NCBI GenBank assembly: GCA_017548505.1
Contig: JAFYZX010000082.1
Coordinates: 1-40,814, forward strand
Length of the DNA: 40,814 nt
Direction of reading: 5' to 3'
Source of the DNA: Bacteroidales bacterium
Lineage (GTDB): Bacteria; Bacteroidota; Bacteroidia; Bacteroidales; UBA932
A model generated the notes under the pieces. It searched no databases. It saw nothing but the letters and a program-made list of their open reading frames with translations, and had not been told where the DNA came from. The translations under genes were made by a program, and so were the position numbers. The stretch's first letter is position 1; every line of letters begins with the position of its first letter. Positions 1-6,471 of this stretch are shown one piece after another.

Positions 1-700
1 CAACCTTTCCCCTTCCGGAGAAGTTTGAGGAAGCGGAGAAGGCCAGCCTCTTGCCGGACGAAGGTTCCCTGTAGAATTCCTTTAACTGCTTTCCTGTGGC
101 AGAAGGTTTTACCGCAGAGGTGTTCTTTTGCGTTGCAGATTTCTCCGGAGAAACATTCTTTTCTGAAGACTCCTGAGTCTGAGGGGCTGCTTCCTGTTTC
201 TGCTCTTTCAGTTCCGTCTGAGGGATTTCCGGAGTCTTTTCTTCAGAAACAACTTCGGTTTTTTCCTCAGCGATTATGTCTGTGGACTCTACAGGCTCAA
301 CTACAGCCTGATCTTTTACCTCCCCAGAATACCCTTGCTGGCCGGACACTTTTTGAGTGCCCGAATAAGCCAGCACAGGCATCTGAGCCTCCTTCTCCCT
401 GGTTGGGGACTCTGCACTTTCTATTGCCCCGTTCCCGTCTGCAAGAGTTGTAGTTTTTTCAATAGGTTTAATTTCAGGCTGGAATGGGGTTGGTGAAGAG
501 GAAGGCGATTTGAGAAGGAAAAAGGCTGCCACGGCTGCAGCAACCGCTGCCGGAACGGCCCACCAGAGGAATCCTCCCCTCTTAGGCTCGGCAGACGGCA
601 ACTGACTGGAAACGGACTCCCACAGGGAAGTTTTTTCCTCCTCTGTCAGAGACCATTTCTTGCCAAGGTCCTTTCCCAATATGTCTTTGAACTGTTTCAA
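1..700 (-). CDS. Probable membrane-anchored partner of the ECF sigma factor (partial, runs off left edge)
   Basis: An uninterrupted minus-strand frame runs from about position 700 to the window edge, directly downstream of the sigma gene. It encodes a short charged N-terminus (KQFKDILGKDLGKKWSLTEE), then at about residues 43-62 one hydrophobic helix (WWAVPAAVAAAVAAFFLLK), then a long low-complexity stretch rich in Glu, Lys, Thr, Pro and Gln. The last visible residues (RLAFSASSNFSG) could begin a folded or beta-barrel domain. The position and topology fit an anti-sigma or sigma-linked envelope protein, as often seen in Bacteroidota. No zinc-finger anti-sigma motif is visible, so the function is inferred. 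The start is uncertain: TTG at 700 is the first usable codon in frame. The ATG that overlaps the sigma stop (723-725) is one frame away because of a run of four A residues; with three A's it would read straight into this gene. Confidence 0.6.
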   Translation of the reverse strand, partial: MKQFKDILGKDLGKKWSLTEEEKTSLWESVSSQLPSAEPKRGGFLWWAVPAAVAAAVAAFFLLKSPSSSPTPFQPEIKPIEKTTTLADGNGAIESAESPTREKEAQMPVLAYSGTQKVSGQQGYSGEVKDQAVVEPVESTDIIAEEKTEVVSEEKTPEIPQTELKEQKQEAAPQTQESSEKNVSPEKSATQKNTSAVKPSATGKQLKEFYREPSSGKRLAFSASSNFSGRGKV

Positions 701-721
701 ATCACTATAATTTTAGACACG

Positions 722-1294
722 TCATTTTATTTTCTTCAGTCTTTCCTGAAGCCAGACCCTCGCGCGGCTGAGCTGTGAACGGCATCCTCCTTCGCTGAGA
801 CCTAGCATTTGGGCGATCTCCTTGTGCGAATAACCCTCTATCGCATAGAGGTTGAACACCGTCCTGAACCCTTCCGGCATGGAGACAATCAGTTCCATCA
901 GCTTGTCGGCATCCAGTTTTGCCGTCTCCTGCGGGTCTATTTCCAGGGAAGCGTCAGCCGTCGGAACTTCTCCGTCTATCTGCACTGTCTGCTTTAGGAT
1001 ATCTGTCTTGCGGATCTGCATCAGGCAGGCGGTAACGAATATTCTTCTCGCCCAGCCTTCAAACATACCTTCTCCGCGGTAGTCTCCCAGCTTTGAGAAA
1101 AGGGTTATGAAGCCGTCGTGAAGCACGTCCTTGGCCTTCTCCCTCTCTCCCATATAGCGCAGACAAACGGGGAACATCCTCATGGAGAGCTTGTCGTAAA
1201 GCTCCCTCTGCGCCTTCTTTTCCAGCTTCTTGCAGCGTTCTACAAGGTTGGAATAAGGATCCGGCTGTTCCCGTGTCTTCTTGTTGTCTGTCAT
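722..1294 (-). CDS. RNA polymerase sigma factor, ECF (sigma-70) family
   Basis: The product is about 190 residues and has the two ECF domains. Sigma-70 region 2 contains KAKDVLHDGFITLFSKLGDY followed by a FEGWARRI segment (the -10 recognition helix). Region 4 contains GYSHKEIAQMLGLSEGGCRS, the helix-turn-helix that reads the -35/-33 element. The frame is open up to 1366, but the ATG at 1294 (MTDNKK) is preferred. The longer form would leave only six bases to the divergent TPR gene, would begin with hydrophobic residues unlike this family, and would bury the TAAATTTG promoter element at 1334-1341. The stop codon overlaps an ATG (ATGA) at the start of the downstream gene region, which suggests translational coupling to the membrane-anchored partner. 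Its regulon cannot be told from sequence. Confidence 0.9.
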   Translation of the reverse strand: MTDNKKTREQPDPYSNLVERCKKLEKKAQRELYDKLSMRMFPVCLRYMGEREKAKDVLHDGFITLFSKLGDYRGEGMFEGWARRIFVTACLMQIRKTDILKQTVQIDGEVPTADASLEIDPQETAKLDADKLMELIVSMPEGFRTVFNLYAIEGYSHKEIAQMLGLSEGGCRSQLSRARVWLQERLKKIK

Positions 1295-1333
1295 TAAGAT
1301 GCAAATTACCGCCCGAAGGTTGCAATGGAAAAA

Positions 1334-1341
1334 CAAATTTA
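1334..1341 (-). promoter_or_regulatory. Putative -7 element for the sigma factor gene
   Basis: TAAATTTG on the minus strand matches the Bacteroidetes -7 consensus TAnnTTTG and lies about 40 bases upstream of the ATG at 1294. No convincing TTTG -33 box is seen at the usual 19-21 base spacing, so the call rests on one element plus position. Confidence 0.4.
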
Positions 1342-1354
1342 GCACATTATTTGC

Positions 1355-1362
1355 TATTTTTG
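1355..1362 (+). promoter_or_regulatory. Putative -7 element for the TPR gene
   Basis: TATTTTTG matches TAnnTTTG and ends ten bases before the ATG at 1373. Transcription would start only a few bases ahead of the start codon, giving a near-leaderless mRNA. No clear -33 box was found. Confidence 0.35.
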
Positions 1363-1372
1363 TCATGATGAT

Positions 1373-3136
1373 ATGAGACGTCCGAGTGCCATATTTCTTT
1401 TGTGCCTGGTATCTGCGCTTTTAGCTCCGGCCCTTAGGGCGCAGGATGTTTTATCCTTATCCCAAAGCGACTCCTGCATGATTTCCGCCCAGATGGCCTA
1501 CAACAACCACCAGGCGGACAGCGTCAAGAGCCTTTGCCGCCAGGCCATTGCTTTCAACCCTAATAATGATGCCGCATACTATATGCTGGCAAAGGTGGCT
1601 TTGGTGGAAATGAATCTGGAGGAAGCGGAAAAAGACCTGACCGCAGCCGTTGGGATTGATTCTTCCAACTATTATTATCTGGCAACTCTTGGAGCCGTAT
1701 ATATGCAGAACAGCGACACCCCGGCGGCAATGAAACTGTTTGAGAAACTGGTTGACAGGTTCCCGTCCAAGAGCGAGCCTTACCTCAGCCTCATCAACTT
1801 GTATGTTCCGAGGGGAATGCAGGACAAGGCCCTTGCCCTGGCGGACAAGCTGGAGCAGAAGACGGGCCCTAACGAGGCTTCCGTAATGACACGCTTCCGC
1901 ATCTATTCCTCCCAGGGAGAATCTGAAAAAGCCCTCCAGGCGCTGATTGATGCGGACAACAAGATACCGAATCCTTTGTACGAGGGCTACATCGCTGACA
2001 TTTATGCCGGAAGCGGAAGGGATTCCCTTGGCCTGGTGTGGTACAACAAGGCTCTGGCCGCCGAGCCTGATTATGTTCCGGCCATCTACGGAAAGATGCA
2101 GACATACAGGCGGCAGAAAAACTACGGGTTGTACCTTATCTACCTGAAATCCTTCCTCGGAAACCGCGATGCCGATTACGATATAAAGAAAGCCCATCTG
2201 GAGGAGGCCATGAAGAATCCTGTCTTCTACCAGCAGTACAGGGAAGGCATGGCGGAGTGCCTTATGGAACTTGCCCAGGCAGACCCGGCAGACAGCGCCG
2301 CCTCCATTACCAGCGCCATCTATCTTTCCCGCTCGGGAGAAACCCAAAAGGCCGGCAAGGTGCTCAACAACATACTCAAGTACTACCCGGAAGACAAGTA
2401 TCTCAGAGGCAATATGCTCAGTTTCCTCTACAGTGCCCAGAATTGGGAGAGGCTGGAAAGTTTTGTGGACTCGTCGATGACTTTATTCCCGGACCAGGCC
2501 GCTGACCTTTTCCAGTTCAAGGGAATGGCCCAGTACAACCTGAATAAATATGATGCTGCCATACAGACATTTCTTTCCCAGGAGAAGGCCGTCAGGAAAC
2601 AGAAAGATACCTCTCTTCTGCTTCAGATCTACTCCCTTGTGGGAGACATGTACCACAGCAAGAAGGACGACAAGACCGCCTATAAATATTACGACAAGGC
2701 TCTGAAACTGAACCCGAAAGAACCGGGAGTGCTGAATAACTACGCCTGGTATCTTGCTACAGGAACCCCTGGGCAGATGCCCGGAAAAAAGGATCTCCAG
2801 AAGGCTGTCCGGATGGCAAAAGCCGCGGTTGAAAACAGTTCCGGAGAATACCATTATCTGGATACCTACGGATGGGTTCTCTTCCTTGCCGGAGACAAGG
2901 AACAAGCCAAGAAATATCTGCAGCAGGCTGTAGCGTACGGAGGAAGCGACGACATAGGAATTCTCACCCGCTATGCCGACGTGCTTACATCGCTGAGAGA
3001 ATTCGATATAGCGATAATCTACTACAAGAAAGCCCTTCTGAAAGCCGCGGAAAGCGGAGACCAGGCAGAGGTGGACAAACTCACGCAAAGGCTGCAGGCG
3101 GCAACGCTGCTTGAGGAAGACAAAAAAGACAATTGA
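1373..3136 (+). CDS. Secreted tetratricopeptide repeat protein
   Basis: The 587-residue product starts with a clear signal peptide (MRRPSAIFLLCLVSALLAPALRAQ), so it is exported to the periplasm or envelope. The rest is helical TPR-type repeat, for example AYYMLAKVALVEMNLEEAEKDL near residue 70 and AYKYYDKALKLNPKEPGVLNNYAWYLA around 450. It probably acts as a scaffold; no catalytic motif is visible. In Bacteroides a comparable TPR gene sits near dut, a DUF4292 lipoprotein gene and an M23/EnvC gene. Here the EnvC gene follows after 9 bases and the other two are not next to it. The coupling suggests a shared role at the cell wall or division site, which is inference. Confidence 0.85.
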   Translation: MRRPSAIFLLCLVSALLAPALRAQDVLSLSQSDSCMISAQMAYNNHQADSVKSLCRQAIAFNPNNDAAYYMLAKVALVEMNLEEAEKDLTAAVGIDSSNYYYLATLGAVYMQNSDTPAAMKLFEKLVDRFPSKSEPYLSLINLYVPRGMQDKALALADKLEQKTGPNEASVMTRFRIYSSQGESEKALQALIDADNKIPNPLYEGYIADIYAGSGRDSLGLVWYNKALAAEPDYVPAIYGKMQTYRRQKNYGLYLIYLKSFLGNRDADYDIKKAHLEEAMKNPVFYQQYREGMAECLMELAQADPADSAASITSAIYLSRSGETQKAGKVLNNILKYYPEDKYLRGNMLSFLYSAQNWERLESFVDSSMTLFPDQAADLFQFKGMAQYNLNKYDAAIQTFLSQEKAVRKQKDTSLLLQIYSLVGDMYHSKKDDKTAYKYYDKALKLNPKEPGVLNNYAWYLATGTPGQMPGKKDLQKAVRMAKAAVENSSGEYHYLDTYGWVLFLAGDKEQAKKYLQQAVAYGGSDDIGILTRYADVLTSLREFDIAIIYYKKALLKAAESGDQAEVDKLTQRLQAATLLEEDKKDN

Positions 3137-3145
3137 CACTCTGCG

Positions 3146-4402
3146 ATGGTTTCAAGACTGAGCACATATTTTTGCGTTTTGGCAGCAGGACTTCTCCTGC
3201 TTGCCGCACCTCAGAATGCCTTGGCCCAGAACAAGACCATCGAAAGCAAGAAAAAGGAAGCCGGCAAGCTCCAGGACGACATCAAGTTCCTGGACAAGCA
3301 GATATCGGAGACAAAAAAGCAAAGGCAGAACACCCTTACCGAACTCAAGCTCCTGAACAAGAAAGTTGAGACCAGAAAGAGGCTCATAGACCGCCTTGAG
3401 GAAGACATTAACCGCCAGGGAATGCAGATTTCAGACAAGACCAAGGCCCTGGAGATATTGACCGCCAAGCTGGACAGCCTCAAGGCATCCTACCGGAGAA
3501 TGGTGATCAAGGCCTACCGCAACCGCGATTCCCGCAAATGGTTTATGTACATCATCGCATCCGAAAACGTGGAGCAGGGGTATCGCAGATGGAGCTATCT
3601 GAAAAAATACTCGTCTTCCCTTTCTTCCCTTGCCTCGGCGATTAAGGAGGAAAGCAAGAAAATTGAAGCCGAGCGCAGCGAACTGTCCCACCTGCAGGCG
3701 GAGAAAATAAAGGACCAGCACGAGAAGACCGAAGAGTACAACCGCCTCAAGCAGGATCAGGACAAGTCCAAGGCATACGCCAACACCCTTGCCAAGCAGC
3801 AGAAGAAATACACCCAGGAGCTACAGAAGAAAAAGCAGCAGGCAGACCGGCTGAACAAGGAAATAGAAAAGCTCATCTCCCAGGCAATCGCCGCTGAAAG
3901 GAAAAAGGCGGAATCCTCTGCGAAAAAGAGCGGAGGCAAGACTCCTTCATCCGGCAAGACTTACGCGGAAACTCCTGAAAGCGCCCGCCTCAGCGGTTCC
4001 TTCGAGAGCAACAAGGGAAATCTCCCGTGGCCGGTCAAAAGAGGCATGATCGTGGAGGGATTCGGAGAGCATCCGCATCCTACAATCAAGGGCGTGAAGC
4101 TCCCGTTCAACAACGGAGTCAACATCGCCGCCCCGAAGGGAAGCCAGGTTCTCTGCGTGTTCGAGGGTGTGGTAAAGCAGATTCTTGTAATTCCGGGATA
4201 CAGCAACTGCGTGCTTGTGGAGCACGGCAAGTTCTTCACCTTCTACTGCAAACTCGGAAAGGTCAACGTCAAGAACGGGCAAAAGGTCAGCCAGGGCTCC
4301 GTTATCGGAACCGTCGACTCAAACCAGGAAAGCGGCGAAATACACTTCGAGCTCTGGATGGGAACCCAGAAGCAGAATCCTGAAAACTGGCTGAAGAAAT
4401 AG
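3146..4402 (+). CDS. envC: EnvC-like murein hydrolase activator (degenerate LytM/M23 domain)
   Basis: The 418-residue product has a signal peptide (cleavage near ALA-Q at about residue 27), a long charged coiled coil (about 30-265), a Ser/Lys/Gly linker, and a C-terminal LytM domain (about 295-418). The LytM zinc ligands are replaced: the first H-x(3)-D motif reads N322-N-G-V-N326, the usual YaHL reads Y367-C-K-L, and the final HxH reads E398-I-H400. A catalytically dead LytM domain behind a coiled coil is the EnvC design; in E. coli EnvC activates periplasmic amidases at the septum under FtsEX control. It follows the TPR gene by 9 bases and is convergent, with 2 bases between stops, with the dNK gene. 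Activation of an amidase is inferred from the family. Confidence 0.87.
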   Translation: MVSRLSTYFCVLAAGLLLLAAPQNALAQNKTIESKKKEAGKLQDDIKFLDKQISETKKQRQNTLTELKLLNKKVETRKRLIDRLEEDINRQGMQISDKTKALEILTAKLDSLKASYRRMVIKAYRNRDSRKWFMYIIASENVEQGYRRWSYLKKYSSSLSSLASAIKEESKKIEAERSELSHLQAEKIKDQHEKTEEYNRLKQDQDKSKAYANTLAKQQKKYTQELQKKKQQADRLNKEIEKLISQAIAAERKKAESSAKKSGGKTPSSGKTYAETPESARLSGSFESNKGNLPWPVKRGMIVEGFGEHPHPTIKGVKLPFNNGVNIAAPKGSQVLCVFEGVVKQILVIPGYSNCVLVEHGKFFTFYCKLGKVNVKNGQKVSQGSVIGTVDSNQESGEIHFELWMGTQKQNPENWLKK

Positions 4403-4404
4403 AT

Positions 4405-5025
4405 CTATACCGTAAAGAGTCCGCCCAGTTCTGCCTGGATGGCATCTATGATGGTACTCAAATCCTTAGGGTTATTCTGGAAGTCCAGCTTGTCCACATC
4501 GATGATGAGAAGCTTTCCGTCCTTGTAGGTCTCCGCCCATTCCTCGTAAAGGTCGTTTAGGCCTTTCAGATAGTCCAGGCGGATTCCTTCCTCGTACTTG
4601 CGTCCCCTCTTCTGGATGTTGGATACCAGATGCTCGATGGAAGAGCGCAGATATATCATCAGATCAGGCGGTTGCACAAGGGAAATCATCAGGGAGAACA
4701 GATCCTTGTAATTGTCATAGTCTCTTGTAGGCATCAGGCCCATCTTGTGGAGGTTCGGCGCAAACACGCATGAATCCTCGTAGATTGTCCTGTCCTGGAT
4801 TACATTGTCCTTGGAGTTGCGGATGTTGACCACCTCCTGAAACCTCTTGTTCAGAAAATATATCTGAAGGTTGAAAGACCAACGCGGCATGTCGTTGTAA
4901 AAGTCTTCCAGATAAGGGTTGTTCTCAACCGGTTCATACTTAGGGGTCCATCCCAGATTCTTTGCAAGCAGCCCGGTAAGGGTTGTTTTCCCGCTGCCTA
5001 TGTTTCCTGCGATTCCGATATGCAT
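4405..5025 (-). CDS. Deoxynucleoside kinase
   Basis: The 206-residue product begins MHIGIAGNIGSGKTT, a Walker A P-loop of the dNK/dGK/dCK family, and has the D-R-T-I-Y-E-D-S version of the family's DRS motif at about residues 78-85, which contacts the phosphate acceptor and lid. It phosphorylates a deoxynucleoside in the salvage of dNTP precursors; which base is preferred cannot be read here. The frame is open to 5274, but that extension lies across pcm on the other strand and is not protein-like. The ATG at 5025 puts the P-loop at the N-terminus as expected. It is divergent from pcm across a 57-base palindromic promoter region. Confidence 0.92.
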   Translation of the reverse strand: MHIGIAGNIGSGKTTLTGLLAKNLGWTPKYEPVENNPYLEDFYNDMPRWSFNLQIYFLNKRFQEVVNIRNSKDNVIQDRTIYEDSCVFAPNLHKMGLMPTRDYDNYKDLFSLMISLVQPPDLMIYLRSSIEHLVSNIQKRGRKYEEGIRLDYLKGLNDLYEEWAETYKDGKLLIIDVDKLDFQNNPKDLSTIIDAIQAELGGLFTV

Positions 5026-5045
5026 AGCTGTTGAATGAAGTTCAA

Positions 5046-5075
5046 GCAAATTTAACAATAATCTTGTAAATTTGC
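5046..5075. promoter_or_regulatory. Palindromic divergent promoter between the dNK gene and pcm
   Basis: GCAAATTTA at 5046-5054 and TAAATTTGC at 5067-5075 form a perfect 9-base inverted repeat separated by 12 bases. Each arm carries a TAAATTTG -7 element: minus strand at 5047-5054 facing the dNK gene, plus strand at 5067-5074 facing pcm. The -7 boxes point away from each other, so each promoter's upstream region overlaps the other's -7 box. The site could therefore bind a dimeric regulator or force competition between the two polymerases; this is inference. Confidence 0.55.
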
Positions 5076-5082
5076 TAGACAG

Positions 5083-5793
5083 ATGACAGAGAAAAAAGAC
5101 ACATTGGTATTTCAGGGCCGAAGAAGACTTCTCGTGGATGAACTTTCCGCAACGGGGATGTTCTCCGAAAGGGTTCTCAAGGCCATTGGATCGGTCCCCC
5201 GCCACCTGTTTGTGCAGGAGGGGCTGGAAGAACTGGCTTACAAGGATATGCCCGTGGCAATAGAGGCCGGGCAAACCATATCCCAGCCGTCCACCGTCGC
5301 CTTTCAGACTCAGCTTCTGGACTTTAAGCCAGGAAACAGGATTCTGGAAATCGGCACGGGCTGCGGCTACCAGACCGCCGTGCTCTTCTATCTGGGAGCG
5401 GAAGTGTTCTCCATAGAAAGGCAGGAAGAGCTTTTCCTCAAAGCCAGGGAAAACCTGACCAATGCCGGATACCTTTTCCCTGAAGATGAATGCTCCGTCT
5501 CAAAAATCCATCTTTTTCTCGGCGACGGATTTGAGGGCCTGAAGGATCTGGCTCCCTTTGACGGAATAATCGTAACCTGCGGAGCCCCTTCTCTTCCCGA
5601 AGCCCTTATGCGGCAGCTTGCCCCTGGAGGAAAGATGGTGATTCCGGTAGACGAGCCCGGCCAGGAAAACGCCTCCGAAAAGAAGCAGATACTTAAGGTT
5701 ATTACAAGAAAACCGGACGGAAAATTCACCGGAAGGGATGTCTCCCGCATGAGTTTCGTACCGATGCTCAAGGGAGTGGAAAAACAGAAATAA
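5083..5793 (+). CDS. pcm: Protein-L-isoaspartate O-methyltransferase
   Basis: This SAM-dependent methyltransferase repairs isoaspartyl residues in damaged proteins by carboxyl methylation. The 236-residue product shows the family substrate segment with IEAGQTISQPSTVA near residue 66 and SAM motif I, ILEIGTGCGYQTAVLF, near residue 88. It also has the acidic strand end SIERQEEL and the post-motif GDGFEGL...FDGIIVTCGAP. Its length is typical for Bacteroidales. It starts 8 bases after the TAAATTTG element and leads a plus-strand run with the MBL-fold hydrolase (9 bases downstream) and uvrA. Confidence 0.95.
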   Translation: MTEKKDTLVFQGRRRLLVDELSATGMFSERVLKAIGSVPRHLFVQEGLEELAYKDMPVAIEAGQTISQPSTVAFQTQLLDFKPGNRILEIGTGCGYQTAVLFYLGAEVFSIERQEELFLKARENLTNAGYLFPEDECSVSKIHLFLGDGFEGLKDLAPFDGIIVTCGAPSLPEALMRQLAPGGKMVIPVDEPGQENASEKKQILKVITRKPDGKFTGRDVSRMSFVPMLKGVEKQK

Positions 5794-5802
5794 AGATTTG
5801 AT

Positions 5803-6471
5803 ATGATAACGGTAAAACAGTTTTATTTCAACGATTTGAGAGAGTGCTGCTATGTACTCTCTGACGAAAGCGGGGAGTGTGTAATCGTCGATCCCGGAAT
5901 CAGCACCAAAAGGGAGGGAGAAAGGCTTCAGCAGTATATCGCGGAGAACAACCTCAAACCTGTCAAGTTGCTTTGCACACACGGGCATTTCGACCACGTT
6001 ATGGGCAACCGCTTTGTTACGGATGCCTGGAACATCCCGACATACATTCATCCCGCGGACAAGAATATTCTGAAAATGGCCAAGGCAACCAGCCAGCTGT
6101 TCGATATTCATATAGAGGATCCTTCACTGGATACCGTGGACATTAACGGTGGAGATGAGGTCAAGTTCGGAAACTCTTCCCTGAAGGTGATCTCCACTCC
6201 GGGACACACCCGGGGAAGCGTGCTGTTCTACAGCTCTCCGGATAAGATCTGCATCACCGGAGATACTTTATTTGCAGGCAGTTGCGGAAGGACGGACCTT
6301 CCGGAGGGGGACAGCAAGGCTATGTGCTCCTCTCTTGTGGACATAATTGTCAGGCAGATACCGCACGACACCAGAATCTATCCGGGACACGGCCCCGAAT
6401 CCACAATGGTGGAAGAGCTGGCTCACAACCCGTACCTGAGAAAGGACACCTGGCTGAGATTTGACATTTAA
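5803..6471 (+). CDS. Metallo-beta-lactamase-fold hydrolase (glyoxalase II-like)
   Basis: The 222-residue product carries the binuclear metal motif T-H-G-H-F-D-H at residues 59-65. It also has the later ligands: the His of TPGHTRGSVLF near residue 132, the Asp of ITGDTLFAGSCGRTDLP, and the terminal His of IYPGHGPES. This is the arrangement of small glyoxalase II-like thiolesterases of the YcbL type, which lack the extra C-terminal substrate domain of true glyoxalase II. The likely activity is thioester or related ester hydrolysis in the cytoplasm; the substrate is unknown. Its stop overlaps the uvrA start by one base (TAATG), so the two are translationally coupled. Confidence 0.9.
   Translation: MITVKQFYFNDLRECCYVLSDESGECVIVDPGISTKREGERLQQYIAENNLKPVKLLCTHGHFDHVMGNRFVTDAWNIPTYIHPADKNILKMAKATSQLFDIHIEDPSLDTVDINGGDEVKFGNSSLKVISTPGHTRGSVLFYSSPDKICITGDTLFAGSCGRTDLPEGDSKAMCSSLVDIIVRQIPHDTRIYPGHGPESTMVEELAHNPYLRKDTWLRFDI

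Noticed and set aside
25-453. Plus-strand open frame of 142 codons at the left edge
   Set aside because: It mirrors the better-supported minus-strand membrane protein frame, has no protein-like features and is rich in Pro/Leu/Ser as antisense frames of this composition tend to be.
1295-1366. N-terminal extension of the sigma factor to 1366
   Set aside because: It would contain the gene's own TAAATTTG promoter element and a hydrophobic segment foreign to the family.
3146-4402. Loss of zinc ligands in the M23 domain as a decayed enzyme
   Set aside because: Degenerate LytM domains behind a coiled coil are normal in EnvC-type amidase activators, so this is expected rather than novel.
5026-5274. 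N-terminal extension of the dNK frame to 5274
   Set aside because: It overlaps pcm on the opposite strand and would place the P-loop 90 residues in; the ATG at 5025 gives the normal start.
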